Origin: Callorhinus ursinus
Lineage: Eukaryota > Chordata > Mammalia > Carnivora > Otariidae
Reading direction: 5' to 3'
DNA: 64,000 bases
NCBI RefSeq assembly: GCF_003265705.1
Contig: NW_020313285.1
Location: forward strand, 13,525,280 to 13,589,279
Shown: in pieces, positions 49,925 to 62,448 of the stretch
How positions within the stretch are numbered: position 1 is the first letter of the stretch
Layout of the letters: every line of letters starts with the position of its first letter
The notes under the pieces: generated by a model
What the model was told of the DNA's origin: nothing
What the model saw: only the letters and a program-made list of their open reading frames with translations
Databases searched by the model: none
Made by a program: the position numbers and the translations under genes

Positions 49925-52900
49925 GTCCATCCATGTTGTCACAAATGGAAGGATATCTAAAAAACAAAAACAAATGAGAAGATATCTTCCTTTCGAATGG
50001 CTGAATAATATTCCACTGTGTATATGTACCACATCTTTTTTAATCCATTGATGGGCATTTGGGTTGTTTCCATATCTTGGCTGTTGTGAATAATGCTGTG
50101 ATAAACATAGGAGTGCGGATGTCTTGTTGAAATCTCATTTTCATTTCCTTTGGGTATATATCCCGAAGTAAAATTGGATCATAGTGTAACTCTATTTTTA
50201 ATTTTTTGAAGAACCTCCATACTGTTTTCCACAGTGGTTAGACCAATTTACACTCCCCCCAGCAATGTATAAAAATTCTCTTTTTACTGCATCCTTGCCA
50301 GCCCCTTTTGTCTCTGGTCCTCTTGATGGTAGCCATTCTAATAGGTGTGAGGTGTTATCTCACTGTGGTTTCAATTTGCATTTCCCTGGTGGTTAGTGAT
50401 GTTGAACATTTTTTCGTTAGTCTGTTGACCATTTTGATGTACACTTTGGAGAAGTGTCTGTTTAATTCTTCTGCCCCATTTTTAATTGGATTTTTTTTTC
50501 TGTCATTGAGTTACTTATTTATAGGTTTTGCTTGTTAACCTCTCATCTGATATATGGTTTGCAGAAATTTTCTCCCATTCTATAGGTTATCTTTTTATTT
50601 GGCTGTTTCTTTTGCTGTGCAGAAGCTTTTGAGTTTGATGTAATCCCATTTGTTAAATTTTCTTTTATCATTTATGCTTTTCGTATCGTGTTAAAAAATC
50701 ATTGCCAAGACCAATATCAATGATCTTCTTCCACACATTTTCTTTTAGGAGTTTAATCGTATTAGGTCTTAAGTTTAAGTCTTTGATCTCTGTCAAGTTA
50801 ATTTTTTTGTGGTGTGAGATAGAGGTCCAGTTTCATTGTTTTGTATATGTTTCTCTAGCATTTCCCAGCACCATTTGTTGAAGAGATTATCTTTTCTGCA
50901 CTGGATATTCTTGGCCCCCCGGTCAAATATTAGTTGACCACATATGCCAGGGTTTAATTCTGGGGTCTCCTTTCTGTTCTATTAGTAGAAGTGTCTGTTT
51001 TTGTGCCAGTATCATACTGTTTTTATTACTATGGCTTTGTGGTATAGTTTGAAATTCAGAAGCCTGATACCTCTGGCTTTGCTCTTTTTTCCTCAGGATT
51101 ACTTTGGCTCTTGGGGTCTTTTGTGGTTCCAAATTTTTTGGATTGTTTCTTATATTTCTGTGAAGAATGCCTTTAGTATTTTGATGGTGATTGCATTGAA
51201 TCTGTAGATAGCTTTGGGTGCTATGGTTATTCTAATAATACTAATTCTTCCAATACATGAACATCGGATGTCTTTCTGTCTGTGTCTTCTTCAGTTTCTT
51301 TTTAGCAAAGTTTTGTAGTTTTCATTGTACGTGTCTTTAATTTCCTTGAATAAATTTATTCCTAAGTATTTTGTTTTTGATGCTACTGTTAATTCCCATA
51401 GTCTTGATTAATTATTTGGGATGTTCTATATATATCAAATCATATCATCAGCATAATGACAATTTTACTTCTTTCTTTCCTGTTTGGATAACTTTTATTT
51501 CTTTGTCTTGCCTAAGTGCTCTAGCCAAGACTTGCAGTAACGTATTGAATAAGAGTAGTGAGAGTGTTCCTAATCTTAGAAGAAATGTTTTCAATTTCTC
51601 TCCGTTGAATATAATGTTAACTGTGGGTCTGTCATATATGATCTTTATTATGTTGAGGTATATTCCTTCGGTACACTGTTAAAGGTTTTTATCATAAGAT
51701 GATGTTGTATAGTCAGATGCTTCTTTTCTATGTCTATTGAAATGATCATGTGAGTTTTATCTTTCCTTTTATTGATGTGATGTATTACATTTATTGATTT
51801 GCATATGTTGAACCATCCTTGCATCCGAGGGATAAATCCCACTTGGTCATGGTGTATCATGCTTTTAATATGTTCTAGAATTTGGTTTGCTAATATGTCA
51901 TTGAGAATTTTTGCATCTATTTTCATTAGGGATATATTGGTTTATATTTTCTTCTTGTATTTTTATCTGGTTTTAGTATCAAAGTAATGCTGACATTGCA
52001 GATTGAGTTTGGAAGTGTTTCTTCCTCGTCAGTTTTTTGGAAGAGCTTGAGGAAGATTGATGTTAATTCTTCAGTTGTTTGAAGAATTCTCCAGTGAAGG
52101 ATCTGGTCCTGGAGATTTCAGTTTTGGGAGTTGGTATTTTTTTGTTTTGTTTTTTGTTTTTTTTATTCAATCTTTTTACTCATTATTGGTCTGTTCAGAT
52201 TTTCTATTTCTTCCTGAGTCTTAGTACATTGTGTGCTTCTAGCAACGTTCATTTCTTCTAGGTTGTGTAATTTGTTGCCACATAATTCTTCCCCTTAGTC
52301 TCTCATGATCCTTTTTATTTTTATAGTGTCAGTTATAATATCTTCTTTTTCATTTCTGATTTTATTTATTTGAGTTTTCTCTCTTCAGTTAGTTTAGCTG
52401 AAGGTCTGCCAGTTTTGTTTATCTTTTTAGAGAACCAACTTTTGGTTTTGTTGATCCTTTTTATTGTTTTTCTGGTCTGTATTTCATTTATTTCTGCTCT
52501 GATCCTTATTATTTCCTTCCTTCTGCTAACTTTGAGCTTATTTTTTTCTTCTTTTTCTATTTCCTTGAGGTTGAAGTTAGGTTTTTTGTTTGAGATCTTT
52601 CTAATTTCTTAATGTAGGCATATGTAGCTATAAACTTTCCTCTCAGAGCTGCTATTGCTCTATTCCACAATATTTGGTATGTTGTGTTTTCAGTTTCTTT
52701 TGTTTTGAGATAATTTTTTATTTCCCTTTTGATTTCTTCTTTGACCAAATGGTTGTTTAGAAGTGTGTTATTTAGCTTCCACAATTTGTAGATCTCACTT
52801 TCCTCTTGTTGCTGATTTCCAGTTTCGTACCGTTGTGTTCAGAGAAGATAGTTGGTATGATTTCAGTCTTCCTAAATTTGCTAAGATTTGTTTTGTGACT

Positions 52901-55050
52901 TACGACTTATGACTTATGACTTATCTACCCTGATTTTTCCATGTGCATTTGAGAAGAATGTGTATTCTGCTGCTGTTGGGTGAAATGTCCTGTACATGTC
53001 TATTAGGTCCATTTTTTCTAAAATGTTGTTCGATTCCAGTGATTCCTTGTTGATTTTCTCAATGCTCTACCCATCGTTGATGGTGGGGTCCTGAGGTTTC
53101 CTACAATCACTTGTCAGCTTTTTAGTTAAGATCAAGTGTGAGGTACCCTACAATTCTTATACTGTCATGTATTTCTTCCTTAAGATCTGTTATTAATTGC
53201 TTAATACATTTTGGTGCTCAGGTGTTAAGAGCATTATATATTTACGATCATTGTATTTTCTTGATATACTGACCCCTTACCATTTTATAATGACCTTTCT
53301 CTTATTACCCATTTGGCTTGAAGTCTGTTTTGTGAGGTTAATATAGCTACGCCTGCCTTCTTCTCATTTCCATTTGCTTGGAATATCAACCTGTATCCTT
53401 TCATTATGAACCTATGTGTATCTTCAGAGCTGAAATGATTCTCCTGTAAGCAGCATATAGTTGGGTCTTTTTTTTTTTTTAATCCATGCAGCCACTCTGT
53501 GCTTTTTGACTGGTGAGTACAAAACATTTAAATTTAGGGTGATTATTGATTATTTACTAGTGTCATTTATCTTTTGCCCTCTGGTAATTTTGGGTCTCTA
53601 TTTCTTTTTCCTTCCGTTTATGTTTATGTCTGCCTTTGTAAGTTGGTGGTTTTCCATGATGATTTGCTCAGTCTTGCCCTTTTTTATGTATAATGTCTCT
53701 GCTCTAGATTTTTGCTTTGTGGTTACCAAGCATTTACATAAAACATTTCATAGATAAAATAATTCTTTTTTCTGCTGAAAGCAGTTTATCTTCATTCACC
53801 TATAAAGTTTCCATCTTTTTACTCAAACTTTTATATTTTTGATGTCACAAATTATCTCTTTATATGCTATGATTTCATTACCAAGTTGTAGTAGATATAG
53901 TTATTTTTAATGCGATTTTCCTTTATCCTTTATGTTATAGTTGAGTTTATTATACTATTCTAAAAAGAGTTACAGTATTCTAATTCTGACCGACTTTATC
54001 AACTTAATCAGAGTTCTGTGTACTTTTGCCTCTTTGTTTCAGCTCAAAGAGCTCAGAATTTTCAACATTTTATATAAGTCAGATCTCATGGTGGTGAACT
54101 CCCTCAACTTTGGTTTGTTTGGGAAAGCCTTTATTTCTGCTTCATATCTGAAGGATAACTTTGCCAGGTGGATTATTCATGGCTGGCAATTTTTATCTTC
54201 CAATATTTTGAATATGTCATTCCATTCTCTCCTGGCCTGTAGAGTTTCTGCTAGAAATTTGCCGATAGCATAATGGGGGTACCATTGCCGGCTACTGTCT
54301 TTTTCTCCTAGGCTGACTTTAAAATTCTTTCATTATCATTGACTTGTGACAGTTTTAATATAATGTGTCTTGGAAAAGATCTTTGTGCATTGAAATAGCA
54401 AGGTGTTCTGTTAGCTTCATGGACTTGTATACCCAGTTCCTTCCCGAGATACGGGAAGTTCTGAGCTATTATTTCTTTAAATATTCCCTCTGCCCCCTTC
54501 TCCCTCTCATCTCCTTCTGGGCTACCCATTATTCTTGTGTTGGCTTTTCTAAAGGAATCAGATGGTTCTCATAGGTTTTCTTCACTTTTTAAAAATCTTA
54601 GTTTTTTCTCCTCTTACACCTGAATCATTTCTGTATTTCTATCTTCCATCTTACTCATTCTCTCTTCCATATGATCTAGGTCTATTTCCACTGCCTTCCT
54701 AAAGCATTTTTCATCTCATTTCTTGAATTCTTCAGCTCCAGAATTTGTTTGGTTCTTTTTCACAATTTCAGTCTTCTTTGGTTAAATTACTCCTGTTCAT
54801 GAATTGTATCCCTGAGATCATCATATTGTCTCGCTGAGTTTTCTTGTAGCTCATTGAATATCTTCATAATAACTATTTTAAATTCTGTATCAGTTAGATT
54901 GCAGTATCCCATATCTTTGGGTTTGGTTCATGGAGAATTGTCATTTTCTGTTATACTCTATGACCATGATTTTTCATGATGTTTGATGAAAAGTGCCTCT
55001 GCCACCATATTTGAGGCAGCAAATACCTTTCTTATTTAGGCAGTGTTGTT
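49925..55050 (-). mobile_element. Long decayed antisense LINE-1 in intron 2
   Basis: On the minus strand, pieces of both L1 proteins appear in the right order. An ORF1p C-terminal piece (54308-54529, with FPYLGKE and RSFPRHIILKLSQV) is followed by ORF2p endonuclease (53285-53527, with CCLQENHFSSED and KKAGVAILTSQN), a mid-ORF2 region (52557-52784), reverse transcriptase (51648-51926, with [16 protein letters not shown]) and a later ORF2 region (50923-51132). The left end stops within the 3' part of ORF2, so the 3'UTR is missing. Stops and frameshifts separate the pieces, so it is dead. The 5' side may extend past the two SINEs to about 55.5 kb. Confidence 0.9.
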
Positions 55051-55054
55051 TTTG

Positions 55055-55238
55055 TTTTTAAGATTTTATTTATTTATTTGTCAGATTGAGAGAGAGAACA
55101 CAAGCAGGGGGAAGAGCAGGCAGAGGGAGAAGCAGGCTCCCCACCAAGGAAGGAGCCCGATGCGGGACTAGATCTCAGACCCTGGGATCATGACCAGAGC
55201 CCAAGGCAGATGCTTAGCCAACTGAACAAACCAGGCGT
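55055..55238 (-). mobile_element. Can-SINE, first of two in series near the L1 5' side
   Basis: Inverted, diverged element (head end reads AACCAGGCGTCATGG). A second SINE in the same orientation follows at 55254. Confidence 0.85.
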
Positions 55239-55253
55239 CATGGTTTTTTGGGG

Positions 55254-55366
55254 TTTTTTTAAAAAGATTTTATTTTTACGTAATCTCTACACCCAACCTG
55301 GGGCTCTTGGTCACAACCTGTAGACTAAGTCACATGCTCCACCAACTAAGCCAGCCAGGCGCCCCT
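55254..55366 (-). mobile_element. Short Can-SINE, second of two in series
   Basis: Inverted short subtype: T-run, AAGATTTTATTTTTACGTAATC, and a head ending AGCCAGCCAGGCGCCCC. Related taggcagtgttg / taggcaaggttt sequences flank the pair. Confidence 0.85.
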
Positions 55367-55436
55367 AGGCAAGGTTTTGTTTACTTTGATACTATCAGTT
55401 GAACACATTGGTAGTTAGGAGCCTTCCTTTCGTTTT

Positions 55437-55455
55437 CCAGAAGGTGGCGCTATAG
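55437..55455 (+). promoter_or_regulatory. CTCF-like motif in intron 2
   Basis: CCAGAAGGTGGCGCTATAG matches the CTCF core (CCASYAGRKGGCRS) with one mismatch. It lies near the 5' side of the antisense L1. Motif match only. Confidence 0.3.
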
Positions 55456-55479
55456 CACCAATTCTTGGTTTCTCTACTG

Positions 55480-56065
55480 GAGCTGGGAACACAAAAAAGG
55501 CAGAGTGGTGGTTGAGGTGGGGGGGTGGTGTGTACTTAGCACTTGGGGCTTTGGGCATGCCTCTGCCCTGGTACGGGAATCATCAAGTGCAAGGGGAGAG
55601 GGGGGTCCTAAAGGTCTATGGGCCGTCCTCTTGAGTCCTGGGGTAGATAGTAGGAGTCACTTTCCTTCACCTCTCTTTGTCTGCCTATTTCATTTCCCTT
55701 TCCCTCCCCTCAGTCACTGTGGTCTCTCAGAGAGAGCAGCTTGGTCCAGCTGCAGCCTATGGGCCCAGGCAGATTCACCACTCCCCCACTCACTGCCGCC
55801 ACCCTTGACCTCTTCTGCCAGAAGGGTCATGGCTCCAGCACCACTTCCCTCACTCTGCCACCTCCTCTGGGGTCCAGTTCGCCCACATTCACGACCACAG
55901 ATGGGCGGATCTCTGGGATGTCCTTGTATGTTGCGCAGACGCACTTTTGGAGGGGAGGTAGTTACACATGTCCCATTAGTTGTATATCAGAGGGGAGAGG
56001 GAAAAAAGAATGACTCACCATCCTTGCAGCTGACATCACTGTGGGAGCATATTTTGCTGTAGGAC
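55480..56065. other. GC-rich patch beside the antisense L1
   Basis: More GC-rich than the rest of intron 2. It may be L1 5'UTR sequence. An open frame of 185 codons (55505-56062, +) and overlapping frames on both strands are probably a result of base composition; no domain is recognisable. Confidence 0.4.
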
Positions 56066-57201
56066 TCTAAGGCAGGCTGAAAATTACAAGGAAGTACTTC
56101 AAATTGGGAAACACATTTAGGTCTCAATTTCTAGAATTGGGAAATAAAGTCCAATCAGGTGCAGCGGTAAGTTTGTAGAGCCACTGACGTTCTGTGTCAG
56201 TATGCGGGGTGGAGAAAGGCCACACTTTATGGTGGCTGGTCTTCACTTTTGATCCTGCCATTTGCTTATTCCTGTGGCTTCTCTCACGTTGGTCTCTGCT
56301 TGTCTCCCTGCAAGAATGGATGACACTCCTCATCACCGTTGCGTGTTGTGAAGCAAAGAAACTTTATTGGTGAGGTAGATTTGGAATGGGGCCCTCTGCA
56401 TGAGGACATTCCAGAAATACTAGAACTCTTTGAACTGACAAACAGAATAGGACTAAAATGCCATTTAATCTAACAAATGAATTCAAGAGAGGATACTTAT
56501 CATTATGAAAACCAGTTGTGTGTTGTGTGTACAAGGAGATGTAGGTTGAAACATGAAATTGCTGATATTCAATCACAGATAAGGCAATTTCATATTATAT
56601 CATATATTAACTGGATGAATTTATTATGCTGACATTATACTGCAAAAGACTATAACAATATGGAAAATTAAAAACAGTGTGCAAAATGTTTTATACATTA
56701 ATTATAACTAGAAATTTTTATAAGAAACCCTTAGGACACAGAAGAAGACTAGAAAGAAAAAAGCAAATGATTTATGTTTGAATCATGAATGTATAGAACT
56801 ATTTCAGCATCATGTAGTATGGAATCTGATATTCTATAATGATCTTATACCAGGACGTATGAAACATGACAAAATTGCTGGTTCTTGAGATAGAATCTTA
56901 CTTGGAATTTTTCACTAGAAAATTTCTACTTTAAGGAAAATTTAGATTTATGTTGTGATTTACCTCATTTTGGGTGTACATTTCCAGATTTGGGGCATTT
57001 TTGTCATTCTTATAGTAGATATAGCTCTTGGAAGCTAATGGTATCTCAAACTCTATATAATCTTGGTTTTGATCCTTCTGGGTAGATCCAAGATTCTAGA
57101 AATTAATTAGAGCGGTAGCTCACATTTGCATGGTCCCTACAAAGCACATGTAATACATAAACTTGCTTTCTATTACATATATCTCTTTTCTTTCCTTCCA
57201 G

Positions 57202-57360
57202 GTCTACCAAAAGCAGCTGTAATCAGTCAGCTGCAGGCTTTAAAGGGTTCTGCTGGCTTGTGGGCTTTCGGTTGTACTGCTAATGACATCATTTATATAA
57301 CTCTTCCTCTGTATCATAGTTCAGGAGCTCTTCTGGGAATTGGTGGATGTATTGAGTTGG
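57202..57360 (+). CDS. SLC27A6: SLC27A6 coding exon 3, residues 229-281
   Basis: The acceptor is ttccttccag. The first two bases complete Gly229, and the next residues, LPKAAVISQLQALKG, finish the P-loop; Lys232 is its conserved lysine. Residues 260-269 (YITLPLYHSS) form the LPLYH motif of ANL adenylation domains, with His267. The exon ends GAG TTG G|GTAAGT, a consensus donor, one base into Gly282. It is 159 bases and keeps phase 1. The match to human FATP6 is close throughout, with no disruption. Confidence 0.96.
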
Positions 57361-58662
57361 GTAAGTTTTCATTTTTTGCTTGATGAGTTTCCCGAATGCT
57401 TACTAACCATAACTTGTGTTCATTAAAGTTTGAAGCTCTATCAGTAGAATTCAGAGTGATTGTGGGCTTATTATTATAATTAGAACATAATTTTTATTAA
57501 AAGGACACAGTTTCGTGACATACTCAGTCTATTCCTGAAGTGAAAAGAGCAGTGCCTTGGACATTAGGTCACATGGTTGGAGCCGGCTGTTGATTGGGCT
57601 TCCTTCTTCATGTGGTCACTTATCCTTTGATGGTCTACTCCTGCCTCCTTAAATGGTGATAGGAGCCTTCCAAGAGTGTGAATGTAGAAACTGCGTAGCT
57701 CTTAAGGCTTGACCTCAGAAATCACACTGATCACCTGCATTTTGTTGATCAAAGCAAGTCACAAATCAGTATAGATTCAAGATTTGAAGGGTGAGGAAAC
57801 AGACCCTACCCCTTGAAAGGGAGAGGTGGCAAATTCACATTGTAAAGGTAAGCGCACAGAAGGAATTGTTGAGGTTATCTTTGCAAACAAGGTACCCCAG
57901 GCACCCAGTAAGTTTGTTGGTAGCTTGTGACTGAGTGGATTCCATTCATGAACATGCTGAGATTATTTATCTGGCCCCTAAATAGTATATAACAGAGACC
58001 ATTCACTACTATCTGTATCTGTCTGAAATATACAAAAATGATTTTATGGAATAGCATATTTAGAATACGATCAATGAACAAAGGCAAGGGTCAAGACATT
58101 AGCATTTTCCTTGGAACATATTCATATGACTTACATTCTTGTGAAAATTAGGTTGTTACATTTCGGGTCCGTAGTCATCGATGAACTTGGCTGGTGCTAT
58201 CTTCCCAATTCTGCCTTACCAACTCTCAGCATCAAGAAATATTGAGGCAGCTTTAAGGTTTTGAAAATAAATAAAATGTACATATTCAAGAACAAAAGTA
58301 AGTGAATATTCTTGGTCTCTGTGAAGACGGCTGACCCTTTCCTGTAGTCATGCTCTAATACTTGCAACTCCCCTACTTATTTTGACCTCTTCTTTCATCC
58401 CGTATTTCAAAAAGAAAAAAAAAATATTTGCAGTCAAAATATAGAATTACAACATGAATTTTTTTAAAAGTTTATTCAATTGTAAGATTAATGGTTTCAA
58501 ATGAGCTTGAAATAAATGTCCACTGATGGATTAGAAAAGCCTTGAAATGGAGGGCAAGACAGAGTTCCAGGAGTTCTAGACAGGGCAACATCCTTTGTGT
58601 TTTAGGTCAATTCTGCCCTTGAATATTTTTCCCCAGCGCCTGTTCTTTGCCTTTTCTCATAG
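57361..58662 (+). other. SLC27A6: SLC27A6 intron 3 (1,302 bases)
   Basis: Bounded by gtaagt and ttctcatag. No SINE or L1 piece was recognised, so it appears to be mostly unique sequence. Confidence 0.85.
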
Positions 58663-58787
58663 GAGCTACTTGTGTGTTAAAGAAGAAATTCTCAGCAAGT
58701 CAGTTTTGGAATGACTGCAGAAAGTATAATGTGACTGTGTTTCAGTATATCGGAGAACTTTGTCGCTATCTTTGCAAACAACCGAAG
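58663..58787 (+). CDS. SLC27A6: SLC27A6 coding exon 4, residues 282-323 (last exon in window)
   Basis: The acceptor is ttctcatag. The exon completes Gly282 and encodes [18 protein letters not shown], then a stretch ending [14 protein letters not shown]. This is the conserved region after the LPLYH motif in the FATP family. It ends AAG|GTAAGA in phase 0, after 969 coding bases in total. The next expected segment (human FATP6 continues with REGEKDHKVRLAIG) was looked for to base 64000 and not found. Exon 5 and the C-terminal half, with the rest of the adenylation domain, must lie downstream of the window. Confidence 0.95.
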
Positions 58788-61204
58788 GTAAGAGGAATCA
58801 TTTTCAGAAGGAAAAGTAATTTCAGAAAGAAAAAAGTATGGAGAGAAAAATAATTTTTATTTGTGTGTACTCTACCTTCTTTCAGAACATAGTTTGACTG
58901 ATTTACAGAGATGTAGGCAGTACCCCTAGAAAAAAATGAGTATAAAACAAGTCAGAGGAAATAAAAGGAGAGCTATGCAGGATTGTACTAAAGTGCTTTA
59001 CATTGTGGCAGGATAGAAGACACTTGTGATACAGTCCACTTTATGTTTAGACAGATTAAAATTTCTGCAAATGTAGCACACATCCAGTTATGAAATTAGA
59101 TGCGTGCTCTGTACAACTGCAAGATTGAATTAGATAGTCTTTCAAAATGCTGTTCTTTAAAAAACAAAACAAAACTAATGATGTTGATTATACTTTTTTG
59201 TTATTTCTTTCCTTTTGAATAAGTGATTACATTAGTCTGTCTGTTTGTTTGGCTTTGACTTAAAGTTAAAAAGAAATTTTGCTTTCATGTGTTCCTGTCT
59301 CCCCACCTAAAACCATCATTCCCACAAACAACTGATAAATTGTCCCTTTCTGAAAATAGACAAGGAGAGAGAATTGCAAGAGCCTGAAGTCTGTCTTTAT
59401 TCATTTGTTTGCGTTTTTGCCATCAGACATTCTTTTCCTGGTCTCATTTGTATTTTGAGATGCTTATTTTTTAACTGATTTTTTTAAACATTCTTGAGGC
59501 TATGAAGAAGTGACCTTCTGTCATCAAATCCACACCACCCCATGAATAATGGTGATTGGGAATGCCTCCCTGTGCAGGGCAGGCAGCAGAAGCTGATGAC
59601 CTGGCCTTGGACTTTGATAAACCCCTTTCCTCATTCCTCACTCATCACCTTTGCCATCAGCATGCCAGCTTGAGGCATGGATGGTGGGCTGGGATATCTT
59701 CTCTGGCTGGCTAAAATATGGACACAAAATCCTTCCTTTGCCCACAGCATAGCTGAGACTAGGCTAGAAGCATTTAAATTAGACTTTGTTGAAGATATGG
59801 GATTACACAGGGAAGAAAAACACAAGAAGAATGTGAAACTGGATAATCTTATTTACAGAATCCTTTTATGCACTTTAAGCTTGAGGTTTACCATGTAGAG
59901 ACCTCCTGTCTAGCTCCTGACCTACCCCTTTTGTGGCCTTGTTCTTTTCTTGGTCAGGGGTGCCTCAGATAGCTATAGATTCCCTAGATCCATCGCTAAG
60001 ACAGGGAGTCCCAGAGTAATGTTTTAGACTTTTTGACCTTTATTTTCTTCAGGGAGACTTTGCCAATGTTAAAGTTGTGACTCTGCTTATCTGAAGAGTC
60101 CTTGGAGAACAATTAATGATAATGCCGCAACCTGCCCCATTTTCTAGTTTTCATTGTGGTCTTTGGTAACGTGATATCTGGGCAAGGATAATTTGGGGAA
60201 TCAATGTCCTCCGTGAAGATAGAAACCTCCTTCAGTAAGGACAGATTAGGCACTACGTAATGAACCTCTTCACAGACCTTCTAAACTGCACCCCCAGCCA
60301 TTCTTTTTCTCCGTCCTTCAATAGCAACATGAGCTTTTGCAAGGTCATTTGCCAGTCAGTATGCACTGCAGGGCTGAACACATGCATTTTTCTTCCTAAT
60401 GTTTTACTGTGTTACATGATGCGGCAATTAATATCTTTATGCAATGTAGCCAGTAGGGGGGCTCAGAAGTGAAGGCAGTCAAAGGACGTGAATACCTTGG
60501 TGATTTTTTATGGCATATTTCCAAATTGCTGTTAAAAATGGCTGATGTGATTTAGAATCTCATTGATGTTGTGAGAGTATACCCATTGTGCGTATGGTCT
60601 CTTATCAGACTGCATTATGTTAAAAAGAGTGGTTTTCCAGTTATGCTTCATGAAGAACTAGAACCTCCTTCAAAGTTCCTCATAAGTCCCTGAAGGGTAG
60701 TGAACAGGGAAAAAAACAGGACAGTCTTCATGGTCCACCCTTTCAAATATGTTGGATGAAACCCAATTTGCTAGGGCTTTTCAATAATATTTTGTTTGAA
60801 CAAGGGATGTCTTGGGGGGTTTTTCTTGTGTGTTTTTTTTTTAATGGGGAAACAATCATTTTATTTATAATTTTATAGACTAGAAACAAACATTTTTAAA
60901 TTCTTTGTTCAGATTATTAGCAAGGTCGGATAATTAGAAAATTATCTAGATTTCTCTTTAAAATGTCTTTTCTGAGTCTTTTACTCATTGATGTTGTTAG
61001 CACATAATGTTTTATCTGTTTGAGCTACCATTTCCTCTAATAAAGGTATTTATTTATAGTTTATGATGTTCACTACAAATCTTGTTTCGAAGGGTTTTCG
61101 TCTGAATTTTTTTATAAAAAGAAATATCCTTTTCACCGCTCTGAATTTGGAATGCACCAATTTGGGAAAAATGCTATAGCCACAGAGAATTTGAGAGAAC
61201 TGAG

Positions 61205-61365
61205 AATTGAAAGTAGAATACCTGATTTTTCTTTTAGTTAATTAAATATTTTAATTCTTAACTAAAGTTCTTTGAAGAACAGATAGTGTTTGTGAAATAA
61301 TCTCTAGGCATTTACCTGAAGGCAAGTGGAGGCAGAGAGAGGGGAAATAAAAGCTCTGCTAAAAG
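61205..61365 (+). repeat. Local imperfect duplication, first copy
   Basis: Shares TTTTAATTCTTAACT, GTTTGTGAAATAAT, ACCTGAAGGCAA and GGGAAATAAA in the same order and spacing with 61865-62025, about 660 bases downstream. Confidence 0.7.
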
Positions 61366-61864
61366 AAAAAGTTGTTTTTTTTTTTTTTTTTTTGCAGAGA
61401 TGCATTGTATTACTTAATCCCTTTTGTTGATTTCACACAGAACAAGAACAAGCAGTTCTTGGCATTAAAGATTAGGGAAAGAAGAAAGTCATTCTGTTAA
61501 GACATCTGACCCCTTCAAGGAGGTCTTGCTTTTTTTCGGTCCAATATTTATGGCTTTCAGTGAACTGCTCCTGCAGGCAGGGGGCTACATCTGCTCTGCG
61601 GCAGATCCGTGGCTTCAGGCTCAGCCCAGAGTGAACAGGTAACCCGGTCCACGCCCTCAGAGAGTTAACAGTGGATGTGTCCCACACCGTGGTTTGAAGC
61701 CCCAAAGACATTTGTTTAATATAAATCCTTAACTAAAAAAAAGGAGCAAAACCACTTATTCTCTAAATGCATCCAGATATTTGTTCTATCTACATCCAAG
61801 GGTAAGTAATATATTCCAAAGGAGATTTACCTGCTGGCAGAATTCAAGGTCTGAGGTGAGTGCT

Positions 61865-62025
61865 TAAAAACAGAATTCCTGTTTGCTTTTAGTTAGTGAC
61901 ATCATATTTTAATTCTTAACTGAGGTTCTTGGAAGAAAAGATTATGTTTGTGAAATAATTTTTAAGCAATGACCTGAAGGCAAATTGAGGAGGAGAAGAG
62001 AGGGAAATAAATAGAGCTTTGCCCC
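61865..62025 (+). repeat. Local imperfect duplication, second copy
   Basis: Partner of 61205-61365. Similarity fades beyond these limits, so it is not a simple tandem array. Confidence 0.7.
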
Positions 62026-62245
62026 AAGCTGTATGTGGTTGGTTGTAGTTGCATAAAAACACCCTAGGGTTGGCCTTCCCTGGCTGGAAGCATTTATCCA
62101 TCTCTCCCCACCTCCCCCCCACCCCACCCCACCCTGTCTTGTTTCTCTTTTTCAAAAGTCCAGTTACCAAAGTTCCTTTGGCATAAACATTGGATGTGCC
62201 TCAAACTTCTGGCAGTAGCACTTACCCTTTAAAAATAAGCCAAGG

Positions 62246-62448
62246 GGGCGCCTGGGTGGCTCAGTTGGTTAAGCGACTGCCTTCGGCTCAGGTCATGATC
62301 CTGGAGTCCCGGGATCGAGTCCCACATCAGGCTCCCTGCTTGGCGGGGAGTCTGCTTCTCCCTCTGACCCTCTTCCCTCTCGTGCTTTCTATCTCTCATT
62401 CTCTCTCTCTCTGAAATAAATAAATAAAATAAAATAAAATTTTTTTTT
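62246..62448 (+). mobile_element. Can-SINE in intron 4
   Basis: Full-length element whose tail has extra AAAAT units and a T-run. A perfect 14-base duplication aaaataagccaagg is at 62232-62245 and 62449-62462. Confidence 0.94.

Larger units (their letters stand above)
42720..57201 (+). other. SLC27A6: SLC27A6 intron 2 (14,482 bases)
   Basis: Bounded by gtagga and ttccttccag. It holds Can-SINEs at 43.96, 45.05, 48.13, 48.56, 49.7 and 55.05-55.37 kb, an old repeat at 44.7-46.4 kb, and a long antisense L1 (about 49.9-55.5 kb) followed by a GC-rich patch to 56.06 kb. No other exon was recognised. 46.5-48.1 kb and 56.1-57.1 kb show nothing I can name. Confidence 0.85.

Noticed and set aside
55505..56062. 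185-codon open frame in intron 2
   Set aside because: It sits in a GC-rich patch with overlapping open frames on both strands, lacks recognised domains and lies inside an intron beside an L1.
60450..60463. Second CTCF-like motif (CCAGTAGGGGGGCT)
   Set aside because: The G-run breaks the core at the key C position and there is no supporting context.
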